Assembly (NCBI RefSeq): GCF_034930985.1
Contig: NZ_JAYGIM010000004.1
Coordinates: 1-64,000 of the forward strand
Direction: 5' to 3'
DNA: 64,000 nt
DNA from: Arcicella lustrica
Lineage (GTDB): Bacteria > Bacteroidota > Bacteroidia > Cytophagales > Spirosomataceae
In this document: one piece after another, positions 44,856-52,077 of the stretch
Position numbering within the stretch: position 1 is the stretch's first letter
How the letters are laid out: every line of letters starts with the position of its first letter
Notes under the pieces: generated by a model
Database searches by the model: none
Seen by the model: only the letters and a program-made list of their open reading frames with translations
What the model was told of the DNA's origin: nothing
Made by a program: the position numbers and the translations under genes

Positions 44856-46958
44856 TTATTTATCTATTACAATGCCTTCGTATTCTCCGATTTTAGCTAA
44901 CTGAAAATGAATAAAACCATCTTTCCACACATATTTAATGGGTGATTTTGTAGCTAAGTCATATACTTTTGACGGTTTAAAGCTTGTCTTGATTGTAAAG
45001 TTACGTCCATAAACAGGCAAGGCATCAAAGTAAGAATTTCCACTAAAGCCTGTGAGATTGATAAGGTGTACTATCAAACCGTTGTCTGTACTTCCGATAT
45101 TTTTATTGGCTACATTTTTACCATAAGCTTGTAAAATCACTTCTATCCTTTCTGGTGCATTGGTTTGTACAAGCTCCTTTGCTTTTGGCATTACATAATC
45201 TATCGCATCTAAAAGGATATTTTTATGTTCTTCGTAGCCATGTAAATAATATAGCTTTCCGATATTGATGGGTAATATCACATTTTTACTCTGTGGGAAT
45301 TCCTTTATTCCCATCGCATAGTAATTGATGGGTTCGTGACCTCCAATGATTTCTGGAGGACCGGGTCTTCCTTTACTTAGTATTGGGAATAGCTTTTTGT
45401 CTGTCCCTGATAAATCATATAGCCCTAAATTAAATTTCCAAAACAACATTTTTTGTAGCTTAAAATGCTTGAGGATTTTGGCATCATTGGGCTGTAAATA
45501 AAAGCCTGTTCCGTCATGGTCTTTATTGATAATCTTTGCCCCGAATAGCTCTTGCAACGTTTCGGGACTATCAAATAAACTTCTGTTGGTCGCAATAATA
45601 TTTGTACCTGCTTTACTTAGTTCTTTTAGTAGCACTATGGCTTCTGGTTTTAGGTAAGTAATTTCTGGTAAAATGATTAATTGATATTGTTTTACTTTAT
45701 CCGCTACATTGGTAAGCTGTGCATCTTCAATAATATCAAAAGGTAAATGTGCTTCTTTTAGCATTAACTGAATACCACGATACTCTTGCATAGGGTCGCC
45801 ATTTGGCCATGAACCTGGGGCTACCAATGCTATTTTGGCAACAGATTTATAGTTTCCGAAATAGGCTTCATGTTTTTTGTGAAAAGCATAAATCTTTTTA
45901 AACACTGGGTAATTCCTTTTGTCTTCATAGCCACGCATATCACCCATCATACTCATATCTAAACCTGAACCGTTGGCAATATTTTCGTATAACCTGATAC
46001 TTACTTCTTCTGGTTCGGCGGCATTATAACGTGACTGAAATGAAATTTGCTGAATACTTGCGTTACTGATGATATGCTTCGGAAACGAATTGCGTGCATT
46101 ACTCACATTATCCGATGCTGAATATGGCCAGTATGGCAAATTACTGGTTTGAGATTCATGCCGAATAATGTCCACATGTTTATCCAGATAAGTACAAATA
46201 GCAATTTGTTCGTTCTTAGATTTCACAAGGTTATGAAGTTTCTCCGACCAATCTTCAATGGTACTTTTTTTAAAGGCTAAGTATTCTTGGAAAACGGGGT
46301 CGGCTTTATCTTCTACCGTTGGTAAGGTCTTTCCATTGCTGTATTCGGCAAAACGTTTTTTATCATATTCATTTTGGTCGATGCCATGATATTTTCCTTC
46401 GTAAGGGTTATTCACTTGATAGCCCGGCATATTCAGGAAGATTCCATCAATAGGAAAGAAATTTATTACTTCTTCAATAATCTTAAAAGCCTTGTCTTGT
46501 ACATAAGGAGCATTAATTGAAACGACGTACATATCTGTATTAATAATACGTTCATTCTTGGCTGAGATATAACACCAATCTGGATGTTTTTTGAAGATAC
46601 TTTCGTGAACTCTACTAAAGTCAAAACGAACGATGACCTTAATATTTTTTTGATGACATTTATCCACTACTTCTTTCAACATATTATTTTTCATCCAAGG
46701 GTTCTTGTAATGAAAATCTAGCTTAGTATCATAGAAAGCCATGATTCCTCCTGCATTGATGATAAGCATATTAGCAGAAAAATCCACTAAATCTTTTACT
46801 AAGGAGTCTGGATTAAGTGTTGCGGCTTCGTAGTCAGGAAGATTGGTTTGTATTACTCTTAGATTATTCCGTTTCCACCAAAATTTAGGTTCAGATTCTT
46901 GAGCAAAGATGCCATTCGACAAAAATGTTAGTAGCAAAAACAGGGAAAGGATTCTCAT
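44856..46958 (-). CDS. Exported putative glycoside hydrolase (GHL6-like, with beta-galactosidase-like middle domain)
   Basis: 700 aa. Signal peptide (to IFAQ). Residues ~25-330 look like the hypothetical glycosyl hydrolase 6 TIM barrel: SANMLIINAGGIMAFYDT, a KNIKVIVRFDFSRV strand, and PIDGIFLNMPGYQ, which puts an Asn/Gly in the place where a catalytic acid could be expected. Residues ~380-520 form a glutamine-amidotransferase-like domain (AGTNIIATNRSLFDSPETL) of the kind found in family 42 trimerisation domains. The C-terminus (~600-700) is a beta domain. No SusCD pair is adjacent. Activity and substrate unknown. Confidence 0.7.
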   Translation of the reverse strand: MRILSLFLLLTFLSNGIFAQESEPKFWWKRNNLRVIQTNLPDYEAATLNPDSLVKDLVDFSANMLIINAGGIMAFYDTKLDFHYKNPWMKNNMLKEVVDKCHQKNIKVIVRFDFSRVHESIFKKHPDWCYISAKNERIINTDMYVVSINAPYVQDKAFKIIEEVINFFPIDGIFLNMPGYQVNNPYEGKYHGIDQNEYDKKRFAEYSNGKTLPTVEDKADPVFQEYLAFKKSTIEDWSEKLHNLVKSKNEQIAICTYLDKHVDIIRHESQTSNLPYWPYSASDNVSNARNSFPKHIISNASIQQISFQSRYNAAEPEEVSIRLYENIANGSGLDMSMMGDMRGYEDKRNYPVFKKIYAFHKKHEAYFGNYKSVAKIALVAPGSWPNGDPMQEYRGIQLMLKEAHLPFDIIEDAQLTNVADKVKQYQLIILPEITYLKPEAIVLLKELSKAGTNIIATNRSLFDSPETLQELFGAKIINKDHDGTGFYLQPNDAKILKHFKLQKMLFWKFNLGLYDLSGTDKKLFPILSKGRPGPPEIIGGHEPINYYAMGIKEFPQSKNVILPINIGKLYYLHGYEEHKNILLDAIDYVMPKAKELVQTNAPERIEVILQAYGKNVANKNIGSTDNGLIVHLINLTGFSGNSYFDALPVYGRNFTIKTSFKPSKVYDLATKSPIKYVWKDGFIHFQLAKIGEYEGIVIDK

Positions 46959-47091
46959 AGATTAAATATTAAAGGTTCTTGCTATAAAAATAGAATAAAT
47001 TACCGAAAAGGAAAGAAGGCTTTGTAGGGAACAAGGCTAATCTCTGATTGATGATATAGTATTAAAAATGAAAATGATATATGTTCAAATT

Positions 47092-47889
47092 AGGACATAG
47101 ATTAAATTCAGAATTTAGGACTATCCTGAAAACAGGAATATACATAAAACTATAATTTGATAATATCCTGAAAACAGGGATATATCTAAAACTAAAATTT
47201 AATACTATCCTGAAATCAGGAATATATCTAAAACAAAAATTTGATACTATCCTAAAATCGGGAATATATCTAAAACAAAAATTTAATACTATCCTGAAAT
47301 CAGGAATATATGTTTAAACAGAATTTGATTACATCCCAAAATCAGGAATATATGTTTAAACAGAATTTGATACTATCCCAAAAACAAGAATATATGTTTA
47401 AACAGAATTTGATACTATCTCAAAAACAGGAATATATGTTTAAACAGAATTTGATACTATCCCAAAATCAGGAATATATATTTAAACAGAATTTAGTCTA
47501 TGTCAGAATTTGGACATAGACCTAAAAATAGAATTTCATATATGGACGAATTCAGACATAGACCTAAAACTAAAATTTTATATATGTATGATTTCAGACA
47601 TAGACCTAAAACTAAAATTTCATATATGTACGATTTCAGACATAGACCTAAAACTAAAATTTCATATATGTACGATTTCAGACATAGACCTAAAAATAGA
47701 ATTTCATATATGGACGAATTCAGACATAGACCTAAAACTAAAATTTTATACATGTACGATTTCAGACATAGACCTAAAACTAAAATTTCATATATGGACG
47801 AATTTAGACATAGACATAAAACTAAAATTTCATATATGGACAAATTCAGACATATACCTTAAAATAGAATTTCATATATCCACAAATTG
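47092..47889. repeat. 42-bp tandem repeat array, 19 units in two subfamilies
   Basis: Anchors recur at exactly 42-bp steps: 47092, 47134, 47176 ... 47470 (type I, AGGAATATATGTTTAAACAG + AATTTGATACTATCC...) and 47512, 47554 ... 47848 (type II, AGACATAGACCTAAAACTAA + AATTTCATATATG...). No unit gains or loses a base across ~800 bp. The types still align base for base at roughly 60% identity, so they are one diverged family. A 9-bp stem GTCTATGTC / GACATAGAC (47496-47504 / 47513-47521) marks the junction. Short open frames run through each half, but no frame crosses the whole array. It fills the otherwise gene-free gap 46959-48039. Confidence 0.95.
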
Positions 47890-48039
47890 TAGGATATATG
47901 TTATAAAGATTTAGCCCTTATTTGATTTTCTAAAACAAGTATCAATTTCCATATTCCTTTGCATTTCAATCATAATAAAGGACTTTCAATTTTACGATTT
48001 AGTATATTTACCGACTCATTATATTATAACCTTATTTAC

Positions 48040-49023
48040 ATGAAAAAGCTTTTTATCATCACATTATTATTTTTAGTTCAGTCGGCATACGCACAACAGC
48101 GTTATTATCAAATTGGAGATTATCAGTTAGAAAATGGACAAGTGCTAAAGGATTGTAAAATCGGATACCGCACCTTCGGAAAATTGAATGCCGATAAATC
48201 AAATGCAGTATTAGTACCTACTTGGTTTACAGGCACTAGTCAACAAAAATCCTTTGTAGCGAATCCAAGTGATATAGCTGATAGCACTAAGTACTTTGTC
48301 ATTGTAGTGGATGCCCTTGGTAACGGAGTTTCCTCCTCTCCTTCTAATAGTATTAGTCAGAAAGATAAACTTTTCCCTACCGTCAGTATTCGTGACATGG
48401 TCAATACTCAATATAAATTGGTAAAAGAAGTTTTGAAGATTAATCATTTATATGCAGTAACGGGTATCTCAATGGGTGGAATGCAGTCTTTTCAATGGAT
48501 GATGAGCTACCCAGATTTTATGGACAAGGTAGTTCCGATTATTGGTAGTCCTAAGCAAAGTACTTATGATAAATTATATTGGAATCTTCAATTGAATATT
48601 ATTGAGCGTGGGCAATATTCAACCGAAGCCATGAAATCAGTAAATGCGCTGCATCAATTAAACCTCTGGACGCCAAGCTACAGAGAAGCTCATAGCAATA
48701 CGGATGAATATGCTACTTATATCAAAAAGATTGAGGATGATGCGCTGAAATTAAATGCTTATGATTGGGCGACACAGCTAAAAGCGATGATTAATCATGA
48801 CATCTTTCAAGGGCAGAAGCCAGAGGAGGCCTTTGCAAAGGTAAAAGCAAAAGTGATGATAGTAATTGCAACGCAAGACCACATGGTGAATCCGCAAGCA
48901 GCAATACGTTTTGGTAAATTATTAAAAGCCCCGATTGTAGAACTAACAGGTGATTGCGGACACATGGCAACCTCTTGTGAAGGAGATAAGATGCGGGCGC
49001 ATATTAAAGGCTTTCTGGATTAG
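48040..49023 (+). CDS. Exported alpha/beta hydrolase of the homoserine acetyltransferase (MetX) fold
   Basis: 327 aa from the ATG at 48040; the open frame starts earlier (47959), but only this start exposes the signal peptide (FLVQSAYA-Q). Nucleophile Ser in GISMGGMQSFQW, Asp in IATQDHMV and His in GDCGHMAT form a complete triad. The GxSMGGMQ form and long DALGNGVSSSP loop resemble MetX-type acetyltransferases, but export argues against a biosynthetic role; a periplasmic esterase or peptidase-like hydrolase is more likely. Located between the 42-bp array and a structured intergenic repeat. Confidence 0.82.
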   Translation: MKKLFIITLLFLVQSAYAQQRYYQIGDYQLENGQVLKDCKIGYRTFGKLNADKSNAVLVPTWFTGTSQQKSFVANPSDIADSTKYFVIVVDALGNGVSSSPSNSISQKDKLFPTVSIRDMVNTQYKLVKEVLKINHLYAVTGISMGGMQSFQWMMSYPDFMDKVVPIIGSPKQSTYDKLYWNLQLNIIERGQYSTEAMKSVNALHQLNLWTPSYREAHSNTDEYATYIKKIEDDALKLNAYDWATQLKAMINHDIFQGQKPEEAFAKVKAKVMIVIATQDHMVNPQAAIRFGKLLKAPIVELTGDCGHMATSCEGDKMRAHIKGFLD

Positions 49024-49141
49024 GGATTAATATATATTAGATTCTTTATGAATTTCCTTATCAATACCGTAAAGATTATCCCGAATTTTCTAATCAATAA
49101 TAATAAGATTTGGGTGTTTAATATTTATTATCGCCTTGTCC

Positions 49142-49225
49142 TTACTTTTCTTTTCTTGATAAAAGAAAAGTAACAAAAGAAAATCAAGAATTCCTAAACT
49201 CGCTTCGCTCAAACAGTAGGAATTC
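49142..49225. repeat. Structured intergenic repeat (two nested stem-loops)
   Basis: TTACTTTTCTTTT (49142-49154) pairs perfectly with AAAAGAAAAGTAA (49161-49173); then GAATTCCTA (49188-49196) pairs with TAGGAATTC (49217-49225) around CTCGCTTCGCTC. I recall similar CTTGATAAAAGAAAAGTAAC elements in many Bacteroidota intergenic regions. No protein is encoded. Confidence 0.65.
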
Positions 49226-49242
49226 GTTGTTTCTCAATCACA

Positions 49243-49277
49243 AAAAAGTGGTCAAATTAGTTATTTGACCACTTTTT
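49243..49277. terminator. Bidirectional terminator
   Basis: AAAAAGTGGTCAAA (49243-49256) and TTTGACCACTTTTT (49264-49277), 14-bp stem with T-runs both ways, between the hydrolase (+) and the universal stress protein (-). Confidence 0.9.
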
Positions 49278-49305
49278 ATCGAATTTAAACTCACAACTCT
49301 TAGCT

Positions 49306-50142
49306 CTATAAATCTCCCTTTAATTGAAAAGTCAACACAGGTAATGGCGAGCTAATGATTACTTGTTTAGATTTACTTGGGTCTATAATCTGACTTAAGA
49401 AGTTACGGTGATGGGCAGCCAAGACAATCAAATCAGCACCTTGCGCTTTGGCAGTTTTCAAAATGCCTTCCGTTACATTTCCAGCAGTAACCTTAGTAAT
49501 CTCAAAGTCCTCTTTCACAAAAGTACCTTTAATCTGGTCGATAAATTGTTTATCAGCTTGAATATCAGGTTCAAAAGAAGCCTCCACTTTTACTAAATTC
49601 ACTTTAGCACCAAGCTTCTGCGCCAAGGCGAATACTTCTGCCAAAACATCACACTCCTCATATTCTAGTTGAGTAGCATACAAAATTTGTTTGATACCCA
49701 CATTTTCCAATTGTTGCGGAATAGCCAATACAGGAATAGAAGCCTTAGCGGTAATATGAGCAGCATTACTTCCAATTAGTTTATTAATAAACCCACCAGA
49801 GCCTGTTCTACCAATGACTAAGAAATCTATTTCATGTTCAGCAATAGCATCAAAAATTCCCGAAGTAACGTCATTGAGTTCAAGCAAGGTTTCGTGTTCG
49901 ATTCCAGCCTCCTCAAGTTCTTTTACCAAAGGGACAAATTTTGCGTTCATACTTTCGTACTGTTCATTCAAAGCCTCTTGCATCATCAATGAGTCAGCAT
50001 AAATGCCAGGTTCTACAAAATATGGTAGATAAGTATGAATTAAATAAATTTTAGCCTCATACGATTTTGCTAACAAAGTTGCGTATTGCAAAGCCTTTTT
50101 AGCGTTCTCTGAGAAGTCGGTTGCAACAAGAATATTTTTCAT
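49306..50142 (-). CDS. Tandem universal stress protein
   Basis: 278 aa, two Usp domains in one chain (~1-145 and ~148-278). Domain 1 starts KNILVATDFSENAKKALQYA and ends with the ATP-binding GRTGSGGFINKLIGSNA; domain 2 repeats the fold but its phosphate loop is changed (AAHHRNFLSQIIDPSKSK), so probably only domain 1 binds nucleotide. USPs act in the cytoplasm in stress and low-oxygen survival. Next to hemN on the same strand and facing the cbb3 oxidase locus, as is a second tandem USP at 58.6 kb. Confidence 0.92.
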   Translation of the reverse strand: MKNILVATDFSENAKKALQYATLLAKSYEAKIYLIHTYLPYFVEPGIYADSLMMQEALNEQYESMNAKFVPLVKELEEAGIEHETLLELNDVTSGIFDAIAEHEIDFLVIGRTGSGGFINKLIGSNAAHITAKASIPVLAIPQQLENVGIKQILYATQLEYEECDVLAEVFALAQKLGAKVNLVKVEASFEPDIQADKQFIDQIKGTFVKEDFEITKVTAGNVTEGILKTAKAQGADLIVLAAHHRNFLSQIIDPSKSKQVIISSPLPVLTFQLKGDL

Positions 50143-50181
50143 GGTTTGTAATTGGTTTAATATGTCATTTTCAAAAAAATG

Positions 50182-50197
50182 TACTGCTGTTTCAGTA
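50182..50197. promoter_or_regulatory. Candidate operator TACTG-N6-CAGTA
   Basis: A 5-N6-5 palindrome (50182-50186 and 50193-50197), the spacing typical of Crp/Fnr-family sites, centred about 48 bp upstream of the USP start. Assignment to a regulator is a guess. Confidence 0.3.
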
Positions 50198-50277
50198 TAT
50201 AAATATCCACTTTTTATTCGGGAATAGGCATAATTTTAATATTATGTTTTGTTAATTATTTACTAGTAATCAATCTA

Positions 50278-51639
50278 TTACACCGTCTGCGAAAACAGTT
50301 TTCTTTCGGTATTTTCTTGTAGCATTCGTTTATCAAAAGCCATACAGATATTGCGAATAAATGGGCGTCCTTCTGGATTAACTTGTAATGAATTCTCATC
50401 ATAAGTCAACAATCCATCTTGTTTAAAACCTTCTAGTTTCTCGAAAAGGACTTGTCTTTCTTCAAAACTAAATTCATCATCTTTCCAAGAGGTAGCAAAT
50501 TGACACATAATATCCAATATCTGTTGGCGAATGGTAAGGTCTTCGTCTGTTAAGATATGTCCTTTCAAAATGGGCAACTGGTCATTTTCAATCATGGTTT
50601 GGTACTCATCAATATCTTTAACATTCTGAGAGAAAGCAGTCCATGAATCACTAATGGATGATACTCCCAAGCCCAATAATACTTTAGTTTGCGTGGTGGT
50701 ATAACCCATAAAATTACGGTTCAATGTGCCGTTTTGCATGGCTTTATACATAGAATCGTTTGGCAAGGCAAAATGATCCATGCCTATTTCTGCATAGCCG
50801 TTTTCCTCAAAAAGTGTTCTTCCTGTTTCGTATAATTGACGCTTGAGCGCTGCTGAAGGCAAATCTTCATCCCTAAAACCACGCTGACCGTTTCCTTTAA
50901 TCCACGGCACATGTGCATACGAGTAAAAAGCCAATCTGTCGGGCTGTAACTCAATGGTTTTAGAGATGGTATCTTGAATAGATGAAATTTGTTGAAAAGG
51001 TAAACCAAAAACTAAGTCGTGACTGATGGATTCATAGCCAATTTCTCTGCTCCATTCAGTTACTTGTTTTACATTTTCAAAAGGTTGAATACGATGAATG
51101 GCTTTCTGAACGATGGGGTCATAGTCTTGCACGCCAAAACTTACTCGTTTGAAACCTAAATCATATAATGTTTTTAGATGTTGATAAGAAGTGTTATTCG
51201 GATGTCCTTCAAAACTGAATTCATAATCTATACTAATACTTGCGTGTTTTAAAATTCCATTGATTAATAAATCAAGCATTTCAGGAGCAAAGAAACTTGG
51301 TGTTCCTCCGCCCAAATGAATTTCTGTGATTTGTGGTTTTGCTGAAAAATGCGTTAAATACATTTCCCATTCCTTCAAAACGGCTTCAATATATAGTTTC
51401 TCTACTTGATGATTCTTGGTAATTCGTTTATTACATCCACAAAAAGTACAAAGACTTTCGCAATAAGGTAAGTGAATATATAGGCTAATACCTGTTGCCG
51501 TATTAGTACTTCTGAAAGTATCAGTTAAAGACGAAAGCCAAGCGTTTTCACCAAAACCATCGTTTTGCCAAAAAGGAACAGTTGGGTAACTCGTGTAACG
51601 GGGACCAGGAACGTTGTATTTATCAATTAAAGTATTCAT
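50278..51639 (-). CDS. hemN: Oxygen-independent coproporphyrinogen III oxidase
   Basis: 453 aa. Radical-SAM enzyme that decarboxylates coproporphyrinogen III without O2, for haem synthesis under low oxygen. The cluster motif is Cys60-x3-Cys64-x2-Cys67-x-Cys69 (YCESLCTFCGC); the fourth Cys marks HemN rather than HemW. GGGTPSFF and the C-terminal HemN domain are present. It is divergent from the ccoS-ccoNOQP operon, which needs haem b and c, with a palindromic site between them. A TAATTTTG box ends a few bases before the ATG. Confidence 0.96.
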   Translation of the reverse strand: MNTLIDKYNVPGPRYTSYPTVPFWQNDGFGENAWLSSLTDTFRSTNTATGISLYIHLPYCESLCTFCGCNKRITKNHQVEKLYIEAVLKEWEMYLTHFSAKPQITEIHLGGGTPSFFAPEMLDLLINGILKHASISIDYEFSFEGHPNNTSYQHLKTLYDLGFKRVSFGVQDYDPIVQKAIHRIQPFENVKQVTEWSREIGYESISHDLVFGLPFQQISSIQDTISKTIELQPDRLAFYSYAHVPWIKGNGQRGFRDEDLPSAALKRQLYETGRTLFEENGYAEIGMDHFALPNDSMYKAMQNGTLNRNFMGYTTTQTKVLLGLGVSSISDSWTAFSQNVKDIDEYQTMIENDQLPILKGHILTDEDLTIRQQILDIMCQFATSWKDDEFSFEERQVLFEKLEGFKQDGLLTYDENSLQVNPEGRPFIRNICMAFDKRMLQENTERKLFSQTV

Positions 51640-51680
51640 AGTTCAAAATTACTTGTAAGTACTAAGCCCTTCTTATGATA

Positions 51681-51704
51681 TTTATCAGTTTAGATACTGA
51701 TAAA
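51681..51704. promoter_or_regulatory. 24-bp palindrome between hemN and the cbb3 operon
   Basis: TTTATCAGT-TTAGAT-ACTGATAAA: 9-bp perfect arms (51681-51689, 51696-51704) with 6-bp spacer. It lies 42 bp from the hemN start and 90 bp from ccoS, the right place for a shared oxygen- or redox-sensing regulator of the Crp/Fnr type. Neither strand has a T-run, so it is not a terminator. Confidence 0.5.
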
Positions 51705-51793
51705 TCCTTGTCTTTACTCTGACTTATCTCATGGGTGAAACGAGCCTTTTAGCCGAATTTTGAGGCATCAAACATTTCTAAAATCTTCAAAAA

Positions 51794-51937
51794 ATGCAAG
51801 TTATCTTCTTTATGATTGGCATAAGTTTATTGATGGCACTGGGTTTTCTAGGTGCTTTCTTCTGGTCGATGTCTAAAGGACAAAACGACGATTTGCACAC
51901 ACCCGCTATGCGGATTTTATTTGAAGACAAAGAATAA
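51794..51937 (+). CDS. ccoS: cbb3-type cytochrome oxidase assembly protein CcoS
   Basis: 47 aa, a normal size for CcoS. One membrane helix (residues ~3-25, IFFMIGISLLMALGFLGAFFWS) followed by SMSKGQNDDLHTPAMRILF, the conserved CcoS tail with the D/E-rich 'DDLxTPAxRIL' pattern. Needed to insert haem and copper into the cbb3 oxidase. First gene of the operon; the next ORF starts 12 bp on. Confidence 0.9.
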   Translation: MQVIFFMIGISLLMALGFLGAFFWSMSKGQNDDLHTPAMRILFEDKE

Positions 51938-51949
51938 AACCATCCCACC

Positions 51950-52069
51950 ATGAAAAACAACCCACAAACCACCGACAGTCAAGAACACAAAAAATGTACC
52001 TGTGACAAAGACTGTAAACGTTGCAAAGCACTAAAAGAAATTGACTTTGAGCTAATTAACCAGAAATAA
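51950..52069 (+). CDS. Small cysteine-rich protein between ccoS and ccoN
   Basis: 39 aa: MKNNPQTTDSQEHKKCTCDK, then DCKRCKALKEIDFELINQK. Four cysteines in the order C-x-C-x3-C-x2-C suit metal or cluster binding. It has no signal peptide or membrane helix, so it is cytoplasmic. It starts 12 bp after ccoS, ends 8 bp before ccoNO and uses an ATG, so it reads as a real operon member rather than chance. I know no named family; a copper or haem handling role in oxidase assembly is inference from place. Confidence 0.6.
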   Translation: MKNNPQTTDSQEHKKCTCDKDCKRCKALKEIDFELINQK

Positions 52070-52077
52070 ATAATATT

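Noticed and set aside
47092..47889. Possible CRISPR array
   Set aside because: No alternation of constant repeat and unique spacer; the whole 42-bp unit drifts, and no cas gene is present.
47310..47914. Repetitive ORFs in three frames (70-134 aa) on both strands of the 42-bp array
   Set aside because: Each is limited to one half of the array and they overlap in mutually exclusive frames; no single frame shows coding signs.
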